From Parietaria judaica (lineage: Eukaryota > Streptophyta > Magnoliopsida > Rosales > Urticaceae): a DNA stretch of 64,000 nucleotides. Under the pieces are notes generated by a model. That model had not been told where the DNA came from. It worked only from the letters and a program-made list of their open reading frames with translations, and did no database searches. Where the stretch lies: positions 11,059,001-11,123,000 of the forward strand of contig OX940866.1 in NCBI GenBank assembly GCA_954871525.1, in the 5' to 3' direction. The position numbers were made by a program, and so were the translations under genes. Shown piece by piece: positions 45,397-56,200 of the stretch (positions are counted from its first letter, which is position 1; every line of letters starts with the position of its first letter).

Positions 45397-45811
45397 TTCT
45401 TCACAAACCCTAAAAAAAAGAACCTACACGAAAAATACCTAGAAAACCAAAAAAAAGGTTAAACCCAGGAATTCGAGACCTTCAACCCAAAGAGACAAAC
45501 CAAACACAGCCTACAAAAACCCAAAAATACCTAGTCCTGGTAAAAAATAACAACAAATCCTAGAACAAAAGAAAGGAAATGCAGGAAAAGGAAAGAAACC
45601 TGGAAACCCTAGGACAATTTTGCTTGAAGGTTGCAGAAAAACAATGGCGAAGAAGAAGCTTTTTCCTTGTCTCGAGTGCGAAAATGAAAAAAGAAGAGAG
45701 AGGGAGGCTTAAATAGAAGAAGGAAATGAGCAGTTACCTGAATGCGAAGAGACACCTCGGGCAGAGTTGAAGAGAAATTGATTGGACCTCTGCAGAAAAA
45801 CACTTGAGTGT

Positions 45812-45818
45812 TTTTATA
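45812..45818 (-). promoter_or_regulatory. Candidate TATA box for the antisense ORF
   Basis: On the minus strand tataaaa, followed downstream by a pyrimidine-rich leader-like stretch (around 45650-45720) and the start codon at 45396. This would give the antisense ORF its own promoter, independent of the LTR. Inferred from motif and spacing. Confidence 0.4.
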
Positions 45819-46232
45819 ATCGAAAATCGACCCAAATCGCAAGGCTAGGGTTCCCTCGATTCTCGCGCCAAAAACCATCCAACGGCTGAGACCAATTCCC
45901 AGATCATGACGTCAGCACAATAATGAACTGACCAAGTCAGCAGAAGTCGAAGAGATTATCCTCTTCTTCAAATCATGAGCAAAATGACACGTGTCATAAC
46001 TGCTCCCCCCAAAAAAGTTCGAAATCATTTTGATTTCAAAAGAAATTACACCTCAACCCCTGAAGAATATGATATTATCATGAAAACAATTCTAGTGTCC
46101 CTAAATTAATTTATTTTTGCGGAAAAAGTCACAAATATCTATGTTTTCGCGAATTTAATTAATTTTCATCACGAATTTATACATGATTTTGTCAAATTTG
46201 TACTATAAATAATATTTCATATTTTTTTTTAT

Positions 46233-46246
46233 AGTAGGGGGCTATC
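46233..46246 (+). other. Polypurine tract of the Tat element
   Basis: agtagggggctatc lies immediately before the 3' LTR, the expected place of the plus-strand primer. Confidence 0.6.
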
Positions 46247-47237
46247 TGTTGATGTGCAAATTCGTTCCTTAATAGGAGTTGTAAGATCATTAATTAAATT
46301 AATGGTCCAAATTAATCAAAGCCTAAGTCATAAATATATTTGAATATTTATGCAAAATGGGCTTATAAAATACGAAGCCCAGAGGCCCAATGGATACTCG
46401 GCTATGTTCAGGCCCGGACAGAACTAAAAGCCCACAAGTCAAGAAGTTCACCACGAGCAAAATATGCCCAAAGGAAATCCGAACAGAGCTTTCCAAGGGA
46501 AGAAACCCCGAACTGAGCTCAAAGATCCTACTTCAAGACAAAAATCAACACTTGGTCAAAATCCAAACATCAAACAGATTAAACGACTGAAGAACCCAAA
46601 AACTCGCCCTGGGCAGAAATTTTCAACAAAGGGATCCGAGCAGAAGCATACGAAACATCCGAGCACGAGCAGACCAAGTCAACCACCTCAATTCAAACCT
46701 CCGAAGCCCGACCAGGAAAATCGCCACGATTTAAATTCAAATCCCACGACGACAAGTCAAAGTCCATCACTACGCAAATCTCTCAGAACGTGGCCTACGT
46801 TTCAGCTCGACAGCAAACCAAGCTCCGAACTCGAAGCCATCACCAACGTACACTTCCAACGGGCAGGAACCAGAAGCCTATAAAAGCAAGATGACAGCCC
46901 CATCATAGGCACGCAAGCATTGATCCTGAGAGAATAGAGAGATTAGTATTTTTCAGAGTTCTTCATCTTTTACTTTAGATCTACCAGAAATTGGCTTGTG
47001 GTTACGGTTGATCATCTTTTTCAAAGCAATAAACGTACAGAGGACGTAGTCAACTACCGCATCGGGACGAACCTCTCTAAAAAACCTCGGTGTTCTAATC
47101 TTTTCTTTTTCATATTTATTTTGTCACCGTCTAAAGTATTGACGACGCGGAGGTCAGAATCCACAAAATTCAGCAATATCAAATCGAAATCCCATTCACA
47201 ATTCACGTGACTGTTGGTGTGTGAAAACACGTCATCA
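46247..47237 (+). repeat. 3' LTR of the Tat element (991 bp)
   Basis: Same sequence as the 5' LTR with about 22 differences and a one-base gap. Begins tgttgatgtgcaaattc and ends cacgtcatca, followed by agtaa, the target duplication. Confidence 0.92.
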
Positions 47238-47242
47238 AGTAA

Positions 47243-48303
47243 TGGGCTGAAAAATAAATGGCATGTTAAAATAATGGGCTGAAAAATAAAATAATGGATA
47301 AAAACCTAAATAGTAAATGACATATAAGAAATGACATTTTAAAAAAAACGACAAACTGATAACAAAACAACATAAAATTGGAACCGGGACAAAAAACCGG
47401 GAATTTCATATTTTGAACTGGTTTTGGTTTTTCAAACCAGAACAGTGACGTCCCTTTTTAGGGTATGGTAAAAAAAAACAACTATTTTTTTACCAAAAAC
47501 GGTTCGGTACCGGGACCAGAACTAGGACGAAACCGAGAGCCGAGTACAAATTTTTCACCCCAAGCCAAAAATCAAGAATAAAATAAATATACTTAATTTT
47601 TTTTTCTCAATGTAATAGGATTTAACTCTGAAGACTATGAAATTAAATTTGTTTGGCCTAAAATAAATCTGTTACCAGACTATTTTTTTTTTAAAGATGA
47701 TTTTGAGTTCGATCTCAACGAGATGCAGAAAATATATATATAATCTTGAGCGATGGTATTTGTAGCCAATACTAATATCAGGTATTCTTACACTGCGAAT
47801 ACATCTGATAATATGAAATACATATAATATGAAATACACATAATCTTCACTGATAGTATCGCTCAAATAAAAAGAAAAGAAAGATGGCATGTTTGGTGAC
47901 CAACTAAAAAAATATATATTTTATTTTACAGTTCTTTATAATTGTAGTGTAATAAATTATTGCAATTGTTTTTAAATAACTATTTGGTATAAAAAAATAT
48001 TATTAAATTGAAGAAAAAAAATAAAATATCTATTTTTTTCCTTTGAAAAAATTGATCATGAGCAAAAATAAGGATTTTATTAAAATACCTTTTATCTTTA
48101 CCTTTACCTTTACCTTTACCTTTGGTTTTTTATTTTTATTTCATAAATATTTTATTTTAAGAAATCTTTGGCTAAATATATTATTGTATAGTTCATTTAT
48201 TATAGCCTTTTTTGGGACATGTGATAAGAAGAACATTTTGTGGCCACAAAAAAAAAAAAAAATTATTGTGGCCATAGATTATGCCTAAATAATTACTGAA
48301 TTG

Positions 48304-48343
<40 letters not shown>

Positions 48344-48940
48344 TATGATTGTTGGAAGTGAGTTTTGTTTTTCAAATGAAAATTTATCTTTATGAAAAAG
48401 CTTAAAATATAGCCATGTATTACTTGGTCATGGAGGAATCTAGTTCGTAAAATATTAAATCGCGATAAACGTTATTATTTGCAAAATACCTTAAAGAGAG
48501 AAAATGAGATGAATTATCGCAAAACACTTTTAATTTAGCTTTTCATTTTGTTCATTAACTTTCATAATTATTGAAGAATTCTTTTCAAATCTGCCTTGAA
48601 TAATTTACCAAACATTAAATTTTACTTTTTTTTTACAATTTTCACTCGAAAAGTAAAAAAACAGTTTTGCAATTAACTATCAAACAAGGCCTCAAAGACT
48701 TCGAGATTCAAAGACACAAGAAGTTGTACTCTCTTGAGTCTTGACCTCGTGTAATTAATCCACAGTAATATATTACTCATTTTGTTCTTCAGCCTAATTA
48801 ATGCCAATCTTAATAATTAACAAGGACATACAGAAAAATAAAAATAAAAAAATCGTAGATGTTATGTTCAACAACAGAAAAAAAAAAAAAAAAACCTACG
48901 TTACTTTTCTGAATAGAGATAGAACTCAATATTTATTTTA
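47243..48940. other. Right part of the split ACCGG-rich repeat, then AT-rich intergenic DNA
   Basis: 47370-47550 continues the ACCGGG-rich repeat interrupted by the Tat element. Beyond it are a short (CTTTAC)n run at about 48090-48120 and a long (TA)n microsatellite at about 48306-48341. No gene seen. Confidence 0.5.
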
Positions 48941-49408
48941 GGGTTAATGACGGCAAAAATACCCAAAGTTTGGTCAAAGAACCCCTCGTGTACCCAAAGT
49001 TTAAAAATGGTGGTAAAAATACCCAAAGTCATATTTGGGGAGTTGACCACTCCATTCTCGTAACACCGTTAACTTACCCGTTAACTCTGGCTACCTGGAC
49101 AAACGTGAGTTGCTGACAGAACAATTTTTGCACGTGGACGAGGCGACATAAGCCTCGTTTACGATAAAACAACGAATTAAACCCCTTATTAATACTATTT
49201 AATACAACTAATTGAACCTCTAATGATTACATTTAACAAAACAGTTTTGTCCACGTGGCCAGAGTTAGCGGGTAAGTTAACGGCGTTACGAGAATGGAGT
49301 GGTCAACTCCTAAAATGTGACTTTGGGTATTTTTGCCACCACTTTTAAACTTTGGGTACACGAGGGGTTCTTTAACCAAACTTTAGGTATTTTTACCGTC
49401 ATTAACCC
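48941..49408. mobile_element. Mutator-like MITE, copy B (GGGTTAATGACGG family)
   Basis: Inverted ends gggttaatgacggcaaaaat / taccgtcattaaccc. Perfect 9-bp duplication tttatttta on both sides. Long inverted arms and no ORF. It lies 21 bases from the next element (49430). Confidence 0.88.
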
Positions 49409-49429
49409 TTTATTTTATACTAGTACTAA

Positions 49430-50318
49430 CCAAGGTTCCGAAAATCGCGAAAATCGAGCGATTATCGTTCGATTAATCGAAGAAATTGTGTTCTCGGTAA
49501 CTTATCTCTAGTAATCGCTGCCGATTTATACTTTTCAAAAAATTTCGAACCGAAAACTTTGGTACTTATCGCTGCAACTTTTCAAGAGCAAAATAACGAT
49601 AATCGGAGGACTTTTCGTCCAAATTTGGGTAAGTTCAAACATTTTGATATCATTGTGGCAAAAGTACATATGTTTCGGAAATTGTTGATTTGAGTTAGTT
49701 ACTCGAATATTTTGGTGTAATTTCGTTTTATAAAATTGTATATAATTTTAAAACTAATCGGTTTGCATAATTTTTTTTTAATTTGAAGTTTTTCTGAATT
49801 GTGATATCATTGTGGCAAAAGTACATATGTTTCGGAAATTGTTGATTTGAGCTAGTTACTCGAATATTTTGGTGTAATTTCGTTTTATAAAATGGTATAT
49901 AATTTTAAAACTAATCGGTTTGCATAATTTTTTTTTAATTTGAAGTTTTTCTGAATTGTGATATCATTGTGGCAAAAGTACATATGTTTCGGAAATTGTT
50001 GATTTGAGCTAGTTACATTAGTATGAGACTTGGTTTGTGGCTTATATATTATATTTTGTATGAGACTTTTATGTTTATATTTTGTGACATTAGTATTTTA
50101 TGTTATGTTTTTAGTGTAAAATATGTGTGAAATTTTTTTATAGGTTTTCCATCGATAAATCCATCGATAAACGATTAATCCATCGATAAGTTCGATAAGT
50201 TTCGATAACGGCAAACGATAATTTTTATAGGTTTTCCGTCGATAAATCCATCGGCAAACGATTAATCCATCGATAACGGCAAACGATTTATCGGCCAAAA
50301 CGGCATTTTGATCCTTGG
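49430..50318. mobile_element. Putative fold-back element with 157-bp internal tandem repeat
   Basis: The ends ccaaggttccgaaaatcg and ggcattttgatccttgg are partial inverted repeats, and tactaa occurs on both sides (49424-49429 and 50319-50324). Both arms are rich in cgat/gataa motifs (aaacgattaatccatcgata). The centre holds about 2.3 copies of a 157-bp unit. The superfamily is not clear from the ends or the 6-bp duplication. Confidence 0.55.
49646..50018 (+). repeat. 157-bp tandem repeat, about 2.3 copies
   Basis: gatatcattgtggcaaaagt starts at 49646, 49803 and 49960, an exact 157-base spacing, and copies are nearly identical. It lies within the fold-back element at 49430-50318. Confidence 0.9.
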
Positions 50319-50324
50319 TACTAA

Positions 50325-51855
50325 CATATAAAAGGCATAACCGTAATGTGTGTCAAACATACAATTTATGAATATCTTTAAGCGTAGACTGTTTGTTTAA
50401 ATTATTCTGAAATGTGTTGAAAAGTGTAGTCATCTAAATTTATATATATAGTTTGGAGTTTGGACTATTGCGTGGTCCAGACACCTCAAACATTGCTCGA
50501 AGATGCGGCGCGGTTATTAAAGAGCCATGGAGGAACTTAGAACGCCGCGGCTCGTTTTGAGCTATCCTGCAAAGATCACGTTGAGGCGGCAAATAAATTT
50601 GTACATTACTTTGGATCTCTTTTTTTTTTTTTTTTGAATAGTAACATATTAGCTTTCCGCATTAAAAAAATGTTAACTTTTCGAAGCATAACTTGTTAAA
50701 ATATTCATTTTCTCTCGATTAATTGCATAATGATATTTTAATATACTAGATTATGCGACGATTGTAAAATAAAATTATAACTTCTGCTCACAAGTTTCTT
50801 ACGCCGTTACGCGCGGGAGCAATAGAATATGTTACTTTTGAAAGAAGAAAAAAAGGTATTTTTGTCAATTGCTCAAGGTAGAATTGTTAACAAGTTGCAT
50901 TTTACATTCTTTAATATCTCATATGACATGTCGTTAATTTCTACCATGTATATAGTAAATGTCGTTTTTTAATATATACACTCACGTATAGTATGAACCT
51001 ATCATACGACATTTCATTTCTCCTAAGTCCTAACCATGAAGTGATGTTTTTTTTTCTTACAACTCATACGACAACATATCTTCTTTATAACATCTCGATG
51101 ACTAAGGTGTAAAAACTCTTGGTATACTCATAATTAAATTGGATCGGCCAATCGGTATTAATGTTAAAAATCTTTTTAAAAAGCTATATAAGTATACTCG
51201 TACCACCTTCAATATACCCATAATTAGACTCGTAAGAAGTTTGCGGTAAACGGTCTTTAAAACATTGCATACGACATGTCGTTTCCATCTTCCTTGTATA
51301 TATAGCCAAAAACTTTCATTGTCAATGCTCACAAAAATATTATATTTGCAATTCCTAAAGGGGCAAACGTGGTCTCCACAAAAACCAATACTATGTAGTT
51401 CATAATGTTGTTGAAAATTACAAAGATTCTTAAAATATTGCCTCATTTTAAGTAATGTCTATATAGTCACTTATCTATCTATAAGATAGAATCGACTTAA
51501 TTTTCAAGAAATATAAAATTCGAATAAATTTAATTATGTAAGTATAATTTGTGTCTCTCTCATTTTTCTCTACCTTGCAATTTAATGATGTTAGAAATTA
51601 ATTGTAAAGGTCAAATTAACCTCATTTGATCTCTTCGAGTGTATATATAAAGATTACACTGGAATCTCTCTACATTACTATTTTAAAATTTTATTATATT
51701 ATAAAAATTATAATTTCATAATATCAATTAAAATCAAAATCAAAATCATGCAAAAATATTCTATAATTAAATTTGATAATTCGTTAAATATTAGTTTCGA
51801 AAATGTACCTTCTGTAAAAAAATTAATTAAAAATAAAATAAATAAATAAATTTTA
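50325..51855. other. Intergenic, no gene seen
   Basis: AT-rich DNA. The 114-codon minus-strand ORF at 51102-51446 has no recognisable domain and normal background composition, so I do not call it. Confidence 0.4.
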
Positions 51856-52652
51856 GGGTTAATTGCGGCAATAATGCACAACCTTTGGTCAAGAGGGGTT
51901 TTAGGTCCCCAACCTTTCAAAGTGTAGGAAAAAATACACAACGTTTGTTTAATGTAAAATCCGTTGGTCCTTCCGTTAGGGATGTTAAATTCTGTTGATG
52001 TGGCATCGTTAAACTGCCAAATGGACTGCCAACTGTAATATTAATTACATAACTTAATTAATACGAATAAATTAAATCATATTTTAATTATGATTCAAAA
52101 AACAAATTAATACTTTAAATTAAATAAATAATTTTTACTTCCCCCTAAAAATCTTACAGACTCTTCGTCAAACATGACTAAAATTTTGAAAAACGACGGA
52201 TTATTAAACACGACTAAAATTTGCAAAGTTTACATAACGACGGTTTATTAGAAACGACTATAATTTTGGGAAAACCACCGATTATTAAAAACAACTGTAA
52301 TTTAAAAAACGACATAGTAAAGATGTGAATAATATTGAAGCTCGAGTTTAAAAATAGGAACTACGCGTTAAATAAGTATTGCTCGTTAATTTAAAGTTTT
52401 AATTTATTTTTTGAATCATAATTAAAATATTTTAATTTATTCTTATTAATTAGGTTGTGTAATTAATATTACAAGTTGGCAGTCCATTTGGCAGTTTAAC
52501 GATGCCACATCAGCAGAATTTAACATCCATAACGGAAGGACCAGCGGATTTTACATTCAACAAACGATGTGTATTTTTGCCCACACTTTGAAAGGTTGGG
52601 GACCTAAAACCCCTCTTGACCAAAAGTTGTGCATTATTGCCGCAATTAACCC
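51856..52652. mobile_element. Mutator-like MITE of a related family (GGGTTAATTGCGG ends)
   Basis: Inverted ends gggttaattgcggcaataat and attgccgcaattaaccc, with arms of about 170 bases. Perfect 9-bp duplication taaatttta on both sides (51847-51855 and 52653-52661). Termini resemble the GGGTTAATGACGG family, but the arms and core differ. It sits about 200 bases upstream of the probable LUH leader. Confidence 0.85.
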
Positions 52653-52839
52653 TAAATTTTAACTATGAAATGATAAATGAAAGAAACCATTTATCAAAAT
52701 GGAAACAGTCGCTTTTTCTATATTCGAAAAGATTATTTTTTATTTTCTTAAAATCATTTTTAGAAATATTTGGCACTGAAATTGATTACTTCAACCGAAA
52801 CAGCTCATCAGAACTGGAAGGCTAACCTAGAGGCTCCGA

Positions 52840-53276
52840 CCCGAGCCTGAGCTTCAGATTCAGGCTCGGACATTGTTCAACTTTCCTTCTCAGTTCTTTC
52901 TCACTCCGTCAAGCTGTTCGAAGTAAACGACTTTCTTCTTCTTCTTCCTCTGATCGCAAACCCTAACTCCTGATCGCGAGCTTCGGATTCTCGACCAACA
53001 CTAGGTACTCATCTCGCGGATCAATCTCATCTGTTACGCGAATTTGTGTACTAGTTTAATTGGAATTGAATTGAAGTTGAATTTCCTGAATTTTCAGTGA
53101 ATTCTCTGAAGATCAAATGCTCGATCGGCGAAGAGATCGACGCTGATCCTGAGCTTCGATCCGTATCTTCGAGGTTTGTGAGTTCGTCTGTTTTGCTTAT
53201 TTGGTCGAATTTGTGGCACTTGAGTGAAAATTGATTCTTGTTTGTGCAGTTTTGGTTTGTAGCGAACCAGCGAACA
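52840..53276 (+). promoter_or_regulatory. Probable 5' leader of LUH with two leader introns
   Basis: GC-richer, CT-rich leader. Splice-like signals suggest introns at about 53005-53097 (ctag|gtactc to tttcag|tgaatt) and 53174-53249 (cgag|gtttgt to gtgcag|ttttgg), leaving a short exon between. Positions are inferred and untested. Confidence 0.45.
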
Positions 53277-56200
53277 ATGGCATTGAGTAATTGGGAAGCA
53301 GATAAGATGTAATTTACATTTAGCTTCATGTTTCGGTTGTCGATTTGATATTGAAGCTAGGATCTTTGATGTCTTTGAAATTCTGGTTTTTTTAGGCTTG
53401 ATGTGTATATATATGACTATCTGGTGAAGAAGAAATTGCATGCTACGGCGAAGTCGTTCATGACCGAGGGGAAAGTCGCCCCGGACCCTGTAGGTGAGTA
53501 CATTTCTCTGAGTCGGTCGTGTTTTATCATTTGTATCGTGTTTAAGTTCCTGCTGTAACGTATTTGTAACAGCTATTGATGCTCCGGGCGGTTTTCTGTT
53601 CGAGTGGTGGTCTGTTTTCTGGGATATTTTTATAGCAAGAACTAACGATAAACATTCCGAGGCCGCCGCCGCATATATAGAGGTAATTATTAGAATACCG
53701 ACACGCAACACTAGCTGAAGCTTTTTTTTTTCCCTTATAATTTTCTGTTTTCGGTTGTGATAACAATGTGTAGGCACAGCAAATCAAAGCAAAAGAGCAA
53801 CAGCAACAGCAGATGCAAATGCAGCAGTTGCAGCTGATTCGTCAAGCTCAGATGCAACGGAGGGATCCGAATCACCCCCCTCTCGGTAATCCACTCAACG
53901 CCATTAGTTCTGAAGGAATGCTTGGCCAATCTACTGCAAGTGCATTGGCGGCGAAAATGTACGAGGAGCGCATGAAACACCCGAATCCAATGGATACAGA
54001 GACGTCTCAGCCGCTCCTTGATGCTAGGATGGCCGTTCTCAAATCAGCGCCAAACCACCCGGGGTAAGTGATAGGACCCGGATCGAAATTCAAGAGAAAC
54101 AAGAATATGATATTGATAAATGAAACCCCGATCTCTAATTTGAGAGTTAAACCGAGAAAACCCTCTCAATTATGTTTAATTTGAAATTCACGAATCAAAC
54201 ATGTCGGCTTAACATAGACTAGGTGCCTATATATATAATTATAACCCTTATCTCATATTTATTGCAAATGACCCCTAATGATTGTATGGAAATAATAATA
54301 ATAAAAAAAAAGATATCTATAAATTATTCTGAGGTCTGACTTATGGGTCTAACAGTAAGTTTGCTTGATTTGTTAACCGAAAAAAAATATAAATATATAT
54401 GATATATGGATTATTGGGTTGTTGATTTACTATAGCTTCTATCGATGCAGTCAGCTGGTCCCAGGAAACCCTAATAGTGTCAATGCAGCATTGCAGCAAA
54501 TACAGGCACGAACTCAGCAGAGCCCTGTGAGTACAAGAGTCGTTTTGATTCAACTGTCTTATCTTCCTTTCGATTATCGTTAGTCATTCGTTCTTTTATA
54601 TGTAGGATATAAAAAATGATGTTAATATGGGGACTGCTCAGAGATCTTTGCCTATGGATCCTTCTTCAATTTATGGACAGGGGATGATGCAGTCAAAGCC
54701 TGGAATGGGGAACACGGGTATGGGTTCATTTTTAAACACAAACCCCCCATTTATTACACGAGAAAATAAAAATTCGGGCAATATAAAATATGGTTGTGTA
54801 TCGACAAGTAGCTCATCTGATCATTGTTTTAATACACTAAATCTCTGAAGAAAATTGGTTAGTGTACTCGTGTTTGGAAGCTATATGGCACTCGTTTGCT
54901 TATAAAATTGAAATGCTAGAAACATTATAGATTGAGAATATTTTTTTATGCTGTTTATACTCTTCAAGCCTTGAACATTTAATACAACAATTTATTTTAT
55001 CCAGCATATCGCGTATGGATTTAATTACGATATCTAAATAGTAATAAGTCCCCTTATATATATTAACAAACAACTTAAAGGATTATTCTTCATGTTCCCA
55101 TGAGTTATTGATGTTTTTCTCTTTTAACAGGTATGAACCCAGGTGTCAGTAGTCTTCCTTTGAAGGGATGGCCTTTAACAGTAAGCTCAAACTTGGCCTA
55201 ATATGCATTACGGTTTAAATATAACATGTTTATTCTAGTCCGGTGAGTAACTATTTTCTTCCCCATTTCGCAGGGTATAGACCAAATCCGACCGGGTTTA
55301 GGCGCACAGGTTCAGAAACCGTACATCCAAAATACAAGCCAGTTTCAACATCTGCCACAGCAACAGCAACAACAGATCTTATCACAGGTTCAGGGGCAAA
55401 GCAATCTTACTGGCTCAACCATGTACAGTGATATGGACCCTAGGTATAGAGGATTACCCAGGGGACCTTTGAATGCAAAAGAAGGCCAGTCTATTGCGAA
55501 TGATGGGTCTATAGGCTCTCCAATGCAATCTACTTCATCAAAGGTAAGTGATAATAACAGTGATGATATTTCTATTTACAAGTCTAACAGTACGAATTAA
55601 TTCCTACGTGAGCACATTGATATTTCCGCTTCATAAATCAAGCACATTGATCTTTCCACTTGTGAGGCAGTTGTTCTCAATCATAATATCCATTCACAAG
55701 CACTCGATGCAAAAGGACATATAATCACTCTGAATCTGTGATGTATCACAACCAAATTAGATTGTTTGGTCTAGTCAAGTCTTTCTTTTGTGTTTACTAT
55801 TCATATCCATGTGAATTACCAAAAAGATTGAATGAGTATCTTTACATATATTGCTATGTACAATATGTAGGTCTCTAGGCTAACTGATATATGAGGCAAA
55901 AAAAGATTGATTTTTTTTTTTTTTGCTGTAAAAATGATTTGCCATGTCACTCACTGCATCATATTTCAATCTATTATCTATACGTACTTTGATATTGATG
56001 TCTGTACACTGTACTCTTTATTCGTTCGTATATTTATTAAGTTTCAGTTAATTTTCTGTTTTATTCGTTCGCATCTTTATCAAGTTTCACTAAATTTTCC
56101 GTTTGATTGTATTTTTGTGAGCTCATAAGGATAAAATTAACGGTCTTTTACTTCACGTTAAGCAGATTAACATGCAGCAAATGCAACACTCCTCGTCTCA

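Larger units (their letters stand above)
31634..47237 (+). mobile_element. Ty3/gypsy LTR retrotransposon, Tat type, 15.6 kb, internally nested
   Basis: Complete element with paired LTRs, a primer-binding site, gag, protease, RT, two RNase H domains, integrase, a long 3' region with an antisense ORF, and a purine tract before the 3' LTR. Flanked by a perfect 5-bp duplication agtaa (31629-31633 and 47238-47242). The second, archaeal-type RNase H after the first marks the Tat lineage. I count about 22 differences between the two LTRs (about 98% identity), which indicates a fairly recent insertion. Yet the + strand coding region has several stops and frame changes, so it cannot make an intact polyprotein. 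A 2745-bp solo LTR of another family sits inside (42314-45058). Confidence 0.92.

Noticed and set aside
45609..45878. 89-codon minus-strand ORF upstream of the antisense gene
   Set aside because: Falls in the leader/promoter-like region of the antisense ORF with no recognisable protein features.
48090..48122. (CTTTAC)n run as interstitial telomere repeat
   Set aside because: The plant telomere unit is CCCTAAA/TTTAGGG; this hexamer differs and is only about five units.
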